Origin: Elusimicrobiota bacterium
GTDB taxonomy: Bacteria; CG03; SLGR01; JAFGSA01
DNA length: 32,410 nt
Reading direction: 5' to 3'
NCBI GenBank assembly: GCA_016934855.1
Contig: JAFGSA010000076.1
Location: forward strand, 1-32,410
The notes under the pieces are model-generated. The model did no database searches and was not told where the DNA came from. It worked only from the letters and a program-made list of their open reading frames with translations. Positions 10,526 to 18,484 of this stretch are shown in pieces. The position numbers and the translations under genes were made by a program. The first letter of the stretch is position 1; each line of letters starts with the position of its first letter.

Positions 10526-10556
10526 CCTTTGTCTCGCCAAAGCATCGGTGCGTTGG
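10520..10556 (-). promoter_or_regulatory. ANTAR-target dual hairpin (antiterminator RNA) upstream of gdhA
   Basis: P1: CCAACGC (10556-10550) pairs with GCTTTGG (10543-10537), seven positions with one C-U mismatch, loop ACCGAT. One base later P2: GAGAC (10535-10531) pairs with GTCTC (10524-10520), loop AAAGGC. Both are six-base loops with A at position 1 and G at position 4, the known signature of RNA bound by ANTAR dimers. P2 overlaps the terminator stem, the standard antitermination geometry. The cognate protein is very likely the GAF-ANTAR protein encoded at 10614-11840. Confidence 0.88.
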
Positions 10557-10584
10557 ACCGCTGTGTACTTGTTTAAATCAAGAA

Positions 10585-10611
10585 ATTATCATTTATTTAT
10601 TAAATTGTCAA
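10585..10611 (-). promoter_or_regulatory. Putative sigma70-type promoter of the gdhA leader
   Basis: A perfect -35 TTGACA (10606-10611) begins three bases after the stop codon of the ANTAR gene. The -10 GATAAT (10585-10590) follows a short 15-base spacer. Transcription would start about 20 bases before hairpin P1. Confidence 0.6.
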
Positions 10612-10613
10612 AT

Positions 10614-11840
10614 CTACCTGGAATTCTTCATATTGGCAGCGAGTATTACGGCCTCGGCCAGCTCTTTCATGGATTTCCTGATATCCATGCTCTTTCTCTG
10701 GAGCATCTTATACGCCTCGTCTTCAGAGATCCCGTGATCCTTCATAAGGATGCCTTTTGCGCGGTCTATCACTTTTCTGCTCTCGAGTTCTTCCTTTGCC
10801 TTGAATACCTCTTCATTAAGCCGCGTGTTTTCTATAGCGGCTGCAGCCTGGTTTGCAATCGCCTGGAGGATGTCAATCTCGCCTGCGGTGAAATCATGCT
10901 CTTTGTCTGTATAGCTGTTGATCACGCCTACGGCCCTGTCCTTTATCATCATGGGAACGGCGATCATGGAGACAATACCTTCTTTTTCGGCGATTTTAGG
11001 ATACATGAAGTCTCTATCCCGGGTTACGTTCAGAACAGTAATGGGCCTTTTTTCCCTTACGACTTTCCCGCTCACCGACTGGCCGACTTTTATATTGGGT
11101 TTGTTCCTGTAGTCGTCGCTAAGGCTCTGCGTGGCGGCGATTACAAGTTCCTGCTTCTTTTCGTTGAGCAGCATTATGGAGCATATCTTTGATTTCATCA
11201 GCTTGGCGGTCATGGTGACTATAAGCTGGAGTATCTCATTGAGATACTCGTTGGAGATTATTGTACTGCTTATTTTGGACAGGATATCTATCTGCTCTAT
11301 CTTTTTCTTGACTTCGCTCGAATTGAATGCGTTCGATACGGCTGTACCCAGGTATTTCGCTATCGTGAACAGGAGTTCGGTCTTATATTCGGGATAATCG
11401 CGGGGGTCCCTGTCCTGCAGATTTATCACGCCTATCAGTTCTTCATCCGACAGTATGGGCACAGACAGGAAAGTCTCGAACCTGTCTTCCGGCAGCTGGT
11501 TGAACTCCTTGAACCTCGGGTCGTTATATGCCTTGCTGGATATCACGACGGGCTTCTTCTCTTTGGCGGCCCAGCCTGTAACGCCTTCACCAAGCTTCAG
11601 TTTTATCTTTCCGAGCACTTCCGGGTGGGGGTTCTTGGAGGCCATCAGTACGAGCTCTTCCCTGGCCTTTTCATATATATATATGAGGCAGGAATCGGCG
11701 CTGGTCAGGTCGATGGCTATCTCGACTATGTGTCCCAGAAGTTCTTTTAGATCCAGTCCGCTGCTTATATACCTGGCGACCTGATGAAGGATCCTGAGCT
11801 CCCTGTCTTTCTGTTCAATTATATCCCGCATCTTTGCCAT
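10614..11840 (-). CDS. GAF-GAF-ANTAR transcription antiterminator
   Basis: 408 residues: a short helical lead-in, GAF domain 1 (about 25-175), GAF domain 2 (about 190-340) and a C-terminal ANTAR domain (about 345-405; motifs RKVIDRAKGILM, GISEDEAYKMLQRKSM and a closing AEAV). ANTAR domains dimerise and bind paired hexaloop hairpins in nascent RNA, blocking a terminator. GAF domains usually bind small ligands or sense redox state. No receiver or kinase domain is present, so signalling is probably direct and cytoplasmic rather than two-component. Start at the ATG at 11840, preceded by AAGGTG, four bases after the uppP stop. The matching RNA target lies directly downstream, before gdhA, so nitrogen status is the likely signal; the ligand is unknown. 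Confidence 0.92.
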   Translation of the reverse strand: MAKMRDIIEQKDRELRILHQVARYISSGLDLKELLGHIVEIAIDLTSADSCLIYIYEKAREELVLMASKNPHPEVLGKIKLKLGEGVTGWAAKEKKPVVISSKAYNDPRFKEFNQLPEDRFETFLSVPILSDEELIGVINLQDRDPRDYPEYKTELLFTIAKYLGTAVSNAFNSSEVKKKIEQIDILSKISSTIISNEYLNEILQLIVTMTAKLMKSKICSIMLLNEKKQELVIAATQSLSDDYRNKPNIKVGQSVSGKVVREKRPITVLNVTRDRDFMYPKIAEKEGIVSMIAVPMMIKDRAVGVINSYTDKEHDFTAGEIDILQAIANQAAAAIENTRLNEEVFKAKEELESRKVIDRAKGILMKDHGISEDEAYKMLQRKSMDIRKSMKELAEAVILAANMKNSR

Positions 11841-11844
11841 TGAT

Positions 11845-12630
11845 TCACCTTGCGAAGATCAGCCCCGAGACTCCTGCGATGATGCAATAGTAAGCAAAAT
11901 AATGAAGACGGTACCCGGAGAGTATCTTCAAAAGCGCCTTTATCGCTATATACCCGGTAATAAATGATACAGCTATTCCCGCTGCAAGATGACCCACCTC
12001 AATGGCGCCAGGCGCCATATCGATGAGCTCCAGCAGCGTTGCGCCCGCAACCGCTGGAAGCATAATGAGAAATGAAAACCTTGCCGAGTCCTCTCTCTTC
12101 AGCTTCATCATCATCCCCGTGACTATCGTTATCCCCGACCTGGATACCCCCGGGAATACAGCGAGCATCTGGGACAATCCTATCACGAGCGCCTGAACGA
12201 TATTTATCTTTTCCAGGTCGACCGAATTATCCCTGAAGTACCTGCTGAGGAACAGGTATATCCCCGTAAATATAAGGAATATAAACACGAAGAAACTGCT
12301 TCCGAAGAAATATTCTATCCTGTCCTTAAATAAGATCCCCGCAATTCCTGCCGGGATATTAGCCGCTATTATAAGATATGCCAGCCTGCCGTAATCGTTA
12401 TCTTTTACCCTGAACCTGAAAAACCCCTTGAACAGCAGGACGACCTCTTTCCGTAAGATGAATAAAACAGCCAGGAGCGTTCCGGTATGAAGGAATATAT
12501 CCAGCGCTATACCTGACTCATTGATGCCGAACAGGTTCTGGAAGAAGACCAGGTGGCCGGAACTGCTTATCGGGAAGAATTCAGTGAATCCCTGAACGGC
12601 CGCCAGGAATATGACAAGAAGCAGGCTCAT
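11845..12630 (-). CDS. uppP: Undecaprenyl-diphosphatase (BacA/UppP family)
   Basis: 261 residues, polytopic membrane protein. It dephosphorylates undecaprenyl diphosphate to recycle the lipid carrier for peptidoglycan and other envelope polymers. Family motifs are intact: EFFPISSSGHL near the N-terminus and PGVSRSG in the middle, with several hydrophobic helices between and after. The ATG overlaps the stop of the upstream Lon-like gene (TGATG), so the two are translationally coupled. No functional link to the neighbouring protease is evident. Confidence 0.95.
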   Translation of the reverse strand: MSLLLVIFLAAVQGFTEFFPISSSGHLVFFQNLFGINESGIALDIFLHTGTLLAVLFILRKEVVLLFKGFFRFRVKDNDYGRLAYLIIAANIPAGIAGILFKDRIEYFFGSSFFVFIFLIFTGIYLFLSRYFRDNSVDLEKINIVQALVIGLSQMLAVFPGVSRSGITIVTGMMMKLKREDSARFSFLIMLPAVAGATLLELIDMAPGAIEVGHLAAGIAVSFITGYIAIKALLKILSGYRLHYFAYYCIIAGVSGLIFAR

Positions 12631-15134
12631 CAGCTCTTCCGATCGCTCTTTTTCTTTTTCCCGGTTTTTCCGTTAGAGCTGTTCCCGTTATTATTTTTTT
12701 TCTTCTTTTTCGGAGGCTCTTTTTCATCCTTGCCGTACTTATAGGAGAGATCCGCGTAATATTTCAATTTCTTGTCTACGCTGTGATAAAACGTATCTTC
12801 AGGGAATTTTCCGTTTTTCTGCCTCTTACCGGCCTTCATCCCGGAGAGCACTTCGATACCCTGCTCTATGGTCTCGACTGAATAAATATGGAACCGGTTC
12901 TTCGCTACCGCCTTTATTACCTCGTCCTTCAGCATCAGGTTCTTGACGTTCGACGCCGGGATCATCACTCCCTGCTTACCGGTAAAGCCTTTTACCTTGC
13001 ATACGTCGTAAAAACCTTCTATCTTCTCGTTTATTCCGCCCACGGGCTGCACCTGGCCCTTCTGGTTCACCGATCCGGTAACTGCGATATCCTGCCTGAG
13101 GGGTATATCTGCAAGGCTCGAAAGAAGGCAATAGAGCTCCGTACTGGATGCGCTGTCCCCCTCGACTCCTTCATAGAGCTGTTCGAAACATATGCTTGCG
13201 GCAAAAGACAGCGGCTTGTCCTGCCCGAATTTTTCTCCCAGGTAGCTGGTGAGTATCATCACTCCCTTCGAGTGTATCTTGCCGCTCATGTGGGTTTCCC
13301 TTTCGATATTGATGACTTCTCCTTTTCCCATGTAAGTCTTGGCTGTTATCTTTGAAGGCTTACCGAACATGTAATCACCCAGGTCTATCACGGCCAGTCC
13401 GTTTATCTGCCCGGTATCTTTACCCTTTATATCGAGAAATATGGTGTTTTCCCTTATCATTTCCTTTATCTTTTCTTCTATCATGTTGGAGCGGTAGACT
13501 TTTTCCTGCAGGGCCTTATCCACATGGCTGCCGTCGACGACTTTATGTTTGCCTTTCCGGGCCCAGTAATTGGACTCGCGCATAATATCAGCGATATCCA
13601 TTATTATTCCGGTGAGTTTCTGCTTGTGGTCGCTCAGCCTGGAGCTGAAATCGATTATCTTCGCTACGGCGGACCTGCCGAACGGGAGCAGCTTTTCTTC
13701 CCTGGTCTTCTGCGCTATCAGCTGGGCGAATTTCTGGAGTATCTGGTTATTCCTTTTTATAGTTGTATCAAAATCCGCTTTTATCTTGAAAAGTTTGCCG
13801 AAATCCTCGTCGTATATCTGCAGGAGATGATATATGTACGGGCTTCCTATCAGTATGACTTTTATATCTACCTCGACCGCTTCTGGTTTCAGCGTAGTGG
13901 TCGATATTATGCCGTAGATATCCTGGAGGCTCTCGATCTTGACTTTCCTGTATTCTATTATCTTTTTCAGTGCTTCCCACGCGTAATAGTTCTTTAGCAG
14001 GTCAAGAGCCTGTATTACCAGATATCCCCCGTTTGCCATCAGGACGGCGCCCGGTTTTATCATGGTAAAATCGGTATAAAGAAGGCCGAAATGAGAACGG
14101 TGCTCTAGCTTCCCGATCAGGTTGTTATATGTCGGATTATCCTCTATGATCACCGGGGCCCCCTTTGTCTTGCTGTTGTCGATCAGAAGATTTACCTTGT
14201 ACTTGTTCAGCAGGTTCCTCTTATTCTCCTTTTCGTCTACGTGCAGTCTTGCCAGGACGGCCGCCTGTTCTTCTTCTTTTTTAAAAAAGCTCAAGTTCTC
14301 CAGTATGTCTTCTATTATCTTGTCCAGGTGGGTCGTTATCCTCTCGTATTCGCCGTACTTCCTTTTTATATCGTCGATCAGAACCCACATTATAAAAAAG
14401 ACTATTTTCTTGTCCAGCTCTTCTATTTCCCTGTTTATCCTTTTCTGAATACCCCTCAGTTTCCTTGAAAAATCCTGTATCTTGTTGTATATCTCGTTCT
14501 GATCGTTCTCCAGCCTATCCTTTTCTTCCTTGGACATCTTTTCGTAGTCCCTGTCTTTAATCGGTTTCCCGTCGTCCTTGAGCGGAACTACGACCAGCCC
14601 AGTCAGGGTCTGCTTGATGGCAAACCCTTTTGTCTGCGCGTATTCCTCCAGTTCCAAGGATAGGCGCTCTTTTTCTCCTTTTGCGTTTTCGACTATCTCT
14701 CTCTTCTTATCTTCGTAATCTTTTCCGGAAAAAGCCTTGTTTATCTCTATCTCGAGTTCCTTGACCAGCTCTTCCATTTCGTCTCTGAATTCCAGCCCCT
14801 TGCCGGCAGGCAGTTTTACTATCCTGGGTTCGTCGTCCTTATCGAAGTTGTATATACAGCATATGTCTTCAGGCACGGATTCTTTCTGAGCCAGAGCCTT
14901 GACTTCCCTGAGTATGGTTGTGTTTCTCCCGGTCCCCGGAACCCCCGATATATACATATTGAATCCGCTGCTCTTGATATTCAGGCCGAAGTCTATCGCC
15001 TTGAACGCCCTGTCCTGACTTATGACGGCCTCTCCGGTGTCGATATCGTCAGTTGTACTGAATTTAAATATAGCGGGATCGCATATATTTTTAAGGTCTT
15101 TCGGCCTGAGTTTCCTGCTTTTTATGTCTGCCAT
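12630..15134 (-). CDS. Lon-like ATP-dependent protease (AAA_32/S16 family)
   Basis: 834 residues. N-terminal Walker-A variant GVPGTGRNTT, a long helical, charged middle (about 110-310), a second ATPase portion (GAVLMANGGYLVIQALDLLK) and a C-terminal S16 protease domain. The Ser-Lys dyad is Ser661 (EGDSASSTEL) and Lys704 (GGINEKIEGF). This is the 'putative ATP-dependent protease' Lon-related type, not the canonical LonA with its substrate-binding N-domain. The C-terminus ends in a Lys/Asn-rich tail of about 30 residues, possibly for nucleic-acid or membrane contact. Strong start: GGAGG eight bases before the ATG at 15134. A housekeeping stress-protease role is inferred from the family. Confidence 0.9.
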   Translation of the reverse strand: MADIKSRKLRPKDLKNICDPAIFKFSTTDDIDTGEAVISQDRAFKAIDFGLNIKSSGFNMYISGVPGTGRNTTILREVKALAQKESVPEDICCIYNFDKDDEPRIVKLPAGKGLEFRDEMEELVKELEIEINKAFSGKDYEDKKREIVENAKGEKERLSLELEEYAQTKGFAIKQTLTGLVVVPLKDDGKPIKDRDYEKMSKEEKDRLENDQNEIYNKIQDFSRKLRGIQKRINREIEELDKKIVFFIMWVLIDDIKRKYGEYERITTHLDKIIEDILENLSFFKKEEEQAAVLARLHVDEKENKRNLLNKYKVNLLIDNSKTKGAPVIIEDNPTYNNLIGKLEHRSHFGLLYTDFTMIKPGAVLMANGGYLVIQALDLLKNYYAWEALKKIIEYRKVKIESLQDIYGIISTTTLKPEAVEVDIKVILIGSPYIYHLLQIYDEDFGKLFKIKADFDTTIKRNNQILQKFAQLIAQKTREEKLLPFGRSAVAKIIDFSSRLSDHKQKLTGIIMDIADIMRESNYWARKGKHKVVDGSHVDKALQEKVYRSNMIEEKIKEMIRENTIFLDIKGKDTGQINGLAVIDLGDYMFGKPSKITAKTYMGKGEVINIERETHMSGKIHSKGVMILTSYLGEKFGQDKPLSFAASICFEQLYEGVEGDSASSTELYCLLSSLADIPLRQDIAVTGSVNQKGQVQPVGGINEKIEGFYDVCKVKGFTGKQGVMIPASNVKNLMLKDEVIKAVAKNRFHIYSVETIEQGIEVLSGMKAGKRQKNGKFPEDTFYHSVDKKLKYYADLSYKYGKDEKEPPKKKKKNNNGNSSNGKTGKKKKSDRKS

Positions 15135-15167
15135 CTGTTTCCTCCAGAACGATATATAGTGTAGATT

Positions 15168-15182
15168 CCCGCTTTCAGCGGG
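15168..15182. repeat. Short perfect palindrome upstream of the Lon-like gene
   Basis: CCCGCT and AGCGGG flank a three-base loop in the 70-base spacer between the Lon-like gene and the downstream small secreted-protein gene. There is no U-run, so it is not a terminator. It resembles single REP-like hairpins, but only one copy is seen here. Confidence 0.35.
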
Positions 15183-15204
15183 TATGCAATGAACGTTTTT
15201 CCGC

Positions 15205-15603
15205 TTATTTCATGCCTTTCGCGGGAATATCCCTGTCATTATCGGTGATTATCTTGTCATCGATGACTATTTTTTTCGTTATTTCTCCGGAAAGATTGCA
15301 TTTAGCCTTTACCGTCACTTCATCGCCTTTCTTGAGACCGAGCATAAGGTACATGGCATGCTGCGTCATCACGTCATACTGCCTGCTGTAATTCTGCTTC
15401 GTTTGCAGCTCCCCGTTGACATAGACTTCTATCTCTTTGACAAAATGCTTTTCGGGCTCTCTGACGCCGTGGGATACTTCTACCATCAGCACTTTCACCT
15501 TATCCTTGAGCTCTATTCTGACATCGCCGGGAGGGTGAGCGTAGAGCTTTCCGTACGCCGTAAAAAATAGAGCCGCGGTAAGTACAAGCGTTATTTTCTT
15601 CAT
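15205..15603 (-). CDS. Secreted superoxide-reductase-like (desulfoferrodoxin iron-domain-like) protein
   Basis: 132 residues from the ATG at 15603, chosen because AGGAGGACAATC precedes it and it opens a clear signal peptide (MKKITLVLTAALFFTAYG); a longer frame from 15651 would bury the signal and overlap miaA. The mature part begins HPPGDV and continues with SHGVREPEKHFVKEIEVYVNG and LKKGDEVTVKAKCNLSG, matching the layout of the superoxide reductase ferrous-iron domain. Candidate metal ligands are H45, H53, H82 and C102. The final His of the family CNxHG motif is Ser105 here, and H45-H53 spacing is two residues longer than typical. So it may bind a different metal or none. Probably periplasmic; function not established. 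Confidence 0.6.
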   Translation of the reverse strand: MKKITLVLTAALFFTAYGKLYAHPPGDVRIELKDKVKVLMVEVSHGVREPEKHFVKEIEVYVNGELQTKQNYSRQYDVMTQHAMYLMLGLKKGDEVTVKAKCNLSGEITKKIVIDDKIITDNDRDIPAKGMK

Positions 15604-15616
15604 GATTGTCCTCCTG

Positions 15617-16489
15617 TTACAGCACTCCGCATTCCTGCAGCCGTTTTCCATCTAAACATATTAGACTCTTTTTTCTCCACCATGTCAACTGGCTTTTGGC
15701 ATAATTTCTCGTAGCCTTTTTTATTTCATCGATATATTCATCTATATCGCCTTCCCCGGTCTCCAGGTAAGGCAGAAGCTGCCTGTAGCCTAATCCTTCG
15801 AAAACGGGGCTTTCATGACCGTACCTGCCGTATAGTTCCCTGGCCTCTTCGAGCATCCCTTCACGGACCATCCTGTCTACTCTCTGGTTTATCCTCTCAT
15901 AGAGAAGGTCCCTGTCCCATGTTATGTTCAGAACTATGAAGTTATAATCCGCCGGTTCGGTGTCCTGAAGGTATTCCGACATCCTCTTTCCCGTATGCCT
16001 GAACACGGCTACGGCACGCACTATCCTTTTTTTCATATTAGGATGGAGCTCCGCCGCCCTGGCCGGGTCTATTCCCTGCAGTTCTTCGTACAGCTTTTCG
16101 ACAGGTTCCCTTTCAACAGCCTTCTTGAGTTCTTCCGGAACTGCAGGTATCTCGGCAAGCCCTTCGATCAGTTTCGATATGTAAAGGCCCGTTCCGCCCA
16201 GTACCACGGGGAGGATGCCTTTACCATGAAGCGAGTCAATAAGCGACATCGCGTCTTTTACGAATATGCCGACGTTATATCTATGCATCGCGTCCATGGT
16301 ATCCACCAGGTGATACTTTACCTCATCCCTGTATGCCGCGGGGGGTTTTGAGGTCCCTATATCGGCTCCCCGGTAGACTTTCATGGAATCGGCCACTATT
16401 ATCTGGGCTCCCGTATTAAGCGCGATAAGATGCGCCAATTTCGTCTTGCCGCTGGCGGTCGGTCCGGTTACTACTAGGACATCGTTCAT
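15617..16489 (-). CDS. miaA: tRNA dimethylallyltransferase
   Basis: 290 residues. It transfers the dimethylallyl group to N6 of A37 in tRNAs reading UNN codons, the step before MiaB's methylthiolation; miaB is 5.5 kb away on the same strand. P-loop GPTASGKTKLAH at the N-terminus, then DSMKVYRGADIGTSKP, LGGTGLYISKL and the C-terminal GLGYRQLLPYL and TRNYAKSQLTWWRK stretches, all typical. The start ATG at 16489 is five bases from the heptamer-array element, with no clear ribosome-binding site. The mutL-miaA order is common in bacteria; here the usual short junction is replaced by a 203-base spacer. Confidence 0.96.
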   Translation of the reverse strand: MNDVLVVTGPTASGKTKLAHLIALNTGAQIIVADSMKVYRGADIGTSKPPAAYRDEVKYHLVDTMDAMHRYNVGIFVKDAMSLIDSLHGKGILPVVLGGTGLYISKLIEGLAEIPAVPEELKKAVEREPVEKLYEELQGIDPARAAELHPNMKKRIVRAVAVFRHTGKRMSEYLQDTEPADYNFIVLNITWDRDLLYERINQRVDRMVREGMLEEARELYGRYGHESPVFEGLGYRQLLPYLETGEGDIDEYIDEIKKATRNYAKSQLTWWRKKSLICLDGKRLQECGVL

Positions 16490-16494
16490 ACTCA

Positions 16495-16688
16495 GTTGTA
16501 AGTTATAAGCTGTAAGCTGTAAGACCCATAAGAAGTCGCTGGTCGCTGGTCTCTAGTCGCCAGTGAAACGTGAAGAGTGAAGCGTGAAACACATTTAACA
16601 TTTAATAATATATTCACTTTCAACTTTCCACTTTCAACTAATCTCATCTGGCATCTCTTCCTATAACTTAAAGCATACAACTTATAAC
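16495..16688. repeat. Nested heptamer-array element filling the mutL-miaA spacer
   Basis: Plus-strand arrays, all with a 7-base unit. A 16495-16522, four units, consensus G(T/C)T(G/A)TAA. B 16534-16561, four units, (A/G)GTCGCT. C 16563-16590, four units, GTGAA(A/G)C. D 16591-16604, two units of ACATTTA. E 16614-16641, four units, about C(A/C)ACTTT. F 16661-16688, four units, about TTATAAC. F is the reverse complement of A (about 21 of 28 positions) and E approximates the reverse complement of C, so the whole is nested and palindrome-like. Period 7 is incompatible with coding, so the 62-residue frame through it is spurious. It ends four bases from the mutL stop and five from the miaA start. 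Confidence 0.85.
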
Positions 16689-16692
16689 TTTG

Positions 16693-18480
16693 TTATCTCA
16701 GGAACTTGCTGTCCAGTTCTTTCTCGGTTATCCTGATGATGACGGGTCTTCCGTGCGGGCACCGGTGCGGCAGGCTGCATTTATTGAGCCTGTTTATCAT
16801 GGCTTCAACTTCTTCATAGCTCAGCCTGTCTCCTGCCTTGACCGACGACCTGCATGCTATTATCTTTATAAGCTCGTCGTTCAGGTCTTCCGCCGCCGGC
16901 CCTTTTCCCGCGTTCCTGATCGCCTCTACGATCTCGTCTATCATATCGTTGACCTTCTGCAGATTGTTCATCCTTCCGGAAAAAACAGGCATTGCCGTGA
17001 TCTTGAACGTATTCGGCCCGAATTCCTCCAGGTATAGCCCGAATGATCTGAGGAGCGACAGGTTTTTCGACAGCACTTCGGTCAAAGAAGGTTCTACTTC
17101 GAATACTTCGGTTATAAGAAGGTTCTGGACCTCGATCTTATTCTGCTTGAACTGCTCGAGCAGCATCTCGTAGTTTATCCTCTCCCAGGCCGTGTGCTGG
17201 TCTATTACGAGTATCCCGTCATCGTCTTCGCCTATTATATACTTGTCTTTCCACTGGAACCTGGCGTAAATATGCCCTTCGGGTTTTGCCGCATGTTCTT
17301 CTTCCCGGCCGGGCCCCTGGAATGTGAACCTCGCGAGTTCTCTCATATCTATTCCGGCCAGATGCTCTATACCTTCATCCCTTCGGCCGGGTGTTTTCAG
17401 GTACGCTCCGGATAGCGGCCTTGCCGTCCCGGCCGTGCCTGCGGCGCCGCTCATCTGCTGCCTTTTCGTACCCAGAACGAACTCTTCGACAGGAGACATG
17501 CTCCCCAGCCTGGCCTTTATGACCTTGGATACTATCTCGTGTATGCCCTGCTGGTTCACGAACCTCACTTCCTTTTTGGCCGGATGGACGTTCACGTCAA
17601 CAAGTTCCGGGTTTATATCTATATTGAGTATGCATGCCGGATACCTGTTGGCCTGGATGAAATCCTGGCAGCCTGTCTTTACCGCGTGATTTAGTACCGC
17701 GGACGATACCGGCCGCCTGTTCACGAACAGGAACATCTTCCTGTTACTGGGGAAATCGATTTCCGGCCGCGTGATGCAGCCTTCCAAACGCAGGTAGGGA
17801 TTTTTGAAATCTATATCGATGAGAGAACCGGCGCACTTTTTCCCCAGTATCTTTTCCGCACGCTCTTTCATGTCCGATGCCGGGGCATCTATTATCTTCT
17901 TGCCTCCCGACACCAGTGTAAAACCGACATCCGGCCTGGATAGCGCGAGCGCTTCCACCGCCGTTACGATCTGCTGCCGTTCCGTCGTGTCGGATTTAAG
18001 GAATTTCTTCCTCGCAGGCACGTTGTAAAAAAGGTCTTCCGTTCTGACCGTGGTACCGGTTCCCCTGGGGGCATCCGTTATACCGCCGGCTTTTCCCCCC
18101 GCCACCGTGAGCCTGGAAGCCGCGGGCGTGTCTGACGTCCTGGAGGTGATGGTAAACCTTGAGACCGCCGCTATCGAAGGCAGGGCCTCCCCCCTGAAAC
18201 CCATGCTTTTTATCGTTGACAGGTCATCCACGGAGGTTATCTTCGATGTGGCATGCCTCTGCACGGCCACAGCTAGGTCCCCGGCAGGTATCCCCTCGCC
18301 GTCGTCGGATACTTCCATGCGGTTTACTCCGCCGCCCTCAAATTCGATATGGATCCTTTCGGCCCCGGCATCCAGCGAATTCTCCACCAGCTCTTTTATC
18401 ACCGAAGCAGGTCTCTGTATCACTTCTCCGGCGGCTATTTTCTCTATGACATCTTTTTCCAGGAGGCGTATCTTTTTCAT
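16693..18480 (-). CDS. mutL: DNA mismatch repair protein MutL (endonuclease-type)
   Basis: 595 residues. N-terminal GHKL ATPase: ELVENSLDAGA (motif I), DDGEGIP (II), ATSKI and GFRGEALPSI (III). The C-terminal domain carries the metal-dependent endonuclease signature in the form DQHTAWERINYE (DQHA-x2-E-x4-E with Ala to Thr), plus ACRSSVKAG and CPHGRP. This predicts a nicking MutL, as in bacteria without MutH. The linker (about 345-400) is Pro/Gly-rich and variable. Starts four bases after the mutS stop, so the pair is co-translated. Confidence 0.97.
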   Translation of the reverse strand: MKKIRLLEKDVIEKIAAGEVIQRPASVIKELVENSLDAGAERIHIEFEGGGVNRMEVSDDGEGIPAGDLAVAVQRHATSKITSVDDLSTIKSMGFRGEALPSIAAVSRFTITSRTSDTPAASRLTVAGGKAGGITDAPRGTGTTVRTEDLFYNVPARKKFLKSDTTERQQIVTAVEALALSRPDVGFTLVSGGKKIIDAPASDMKERAEKILGKKCAGSLIDIDFKNPYLRLEGCITRPEIDFPSNRKMFLFVNRRPVSSAVLNHAVKTGCQDFIQANRYPACILNIDINPELVDVNVHPAKKEVRFVNQQGIHEIVSKVIKARLGSMSPVEEFVLGTKRQQMSGAAGTAGTARPLSGAYLKTPGRRDEGIEHLAGIDMRELARFTFQGPGREEEHAAKPEGHIYARFQWKDKYIIGEDDDGILVIDQHTAWERINYEMLLEQFKQNKIEVQNLLITEVFEVEPSLTEVLSKNLSLLRSFGLYLEEFGPNTFKITAMPVFSGRMNNLQKVNDMIDEIVEAIRNAGKGPAAEDLNDELIKIIACRSSVKAGDRLSYEEVEAMINRLNKCSLPHRCPHGRPVIIRITEKELDSKFLR

Positions 18481-18484
18481 CTTT

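Noticed and set aside
16492..16680. 62-residue minus-strand ORF between mutL and miaA
   Set aside because: It is a translation of the 7-base repeat arrays; period 7 is not a multiple of three and the peptide has no recognisable family.
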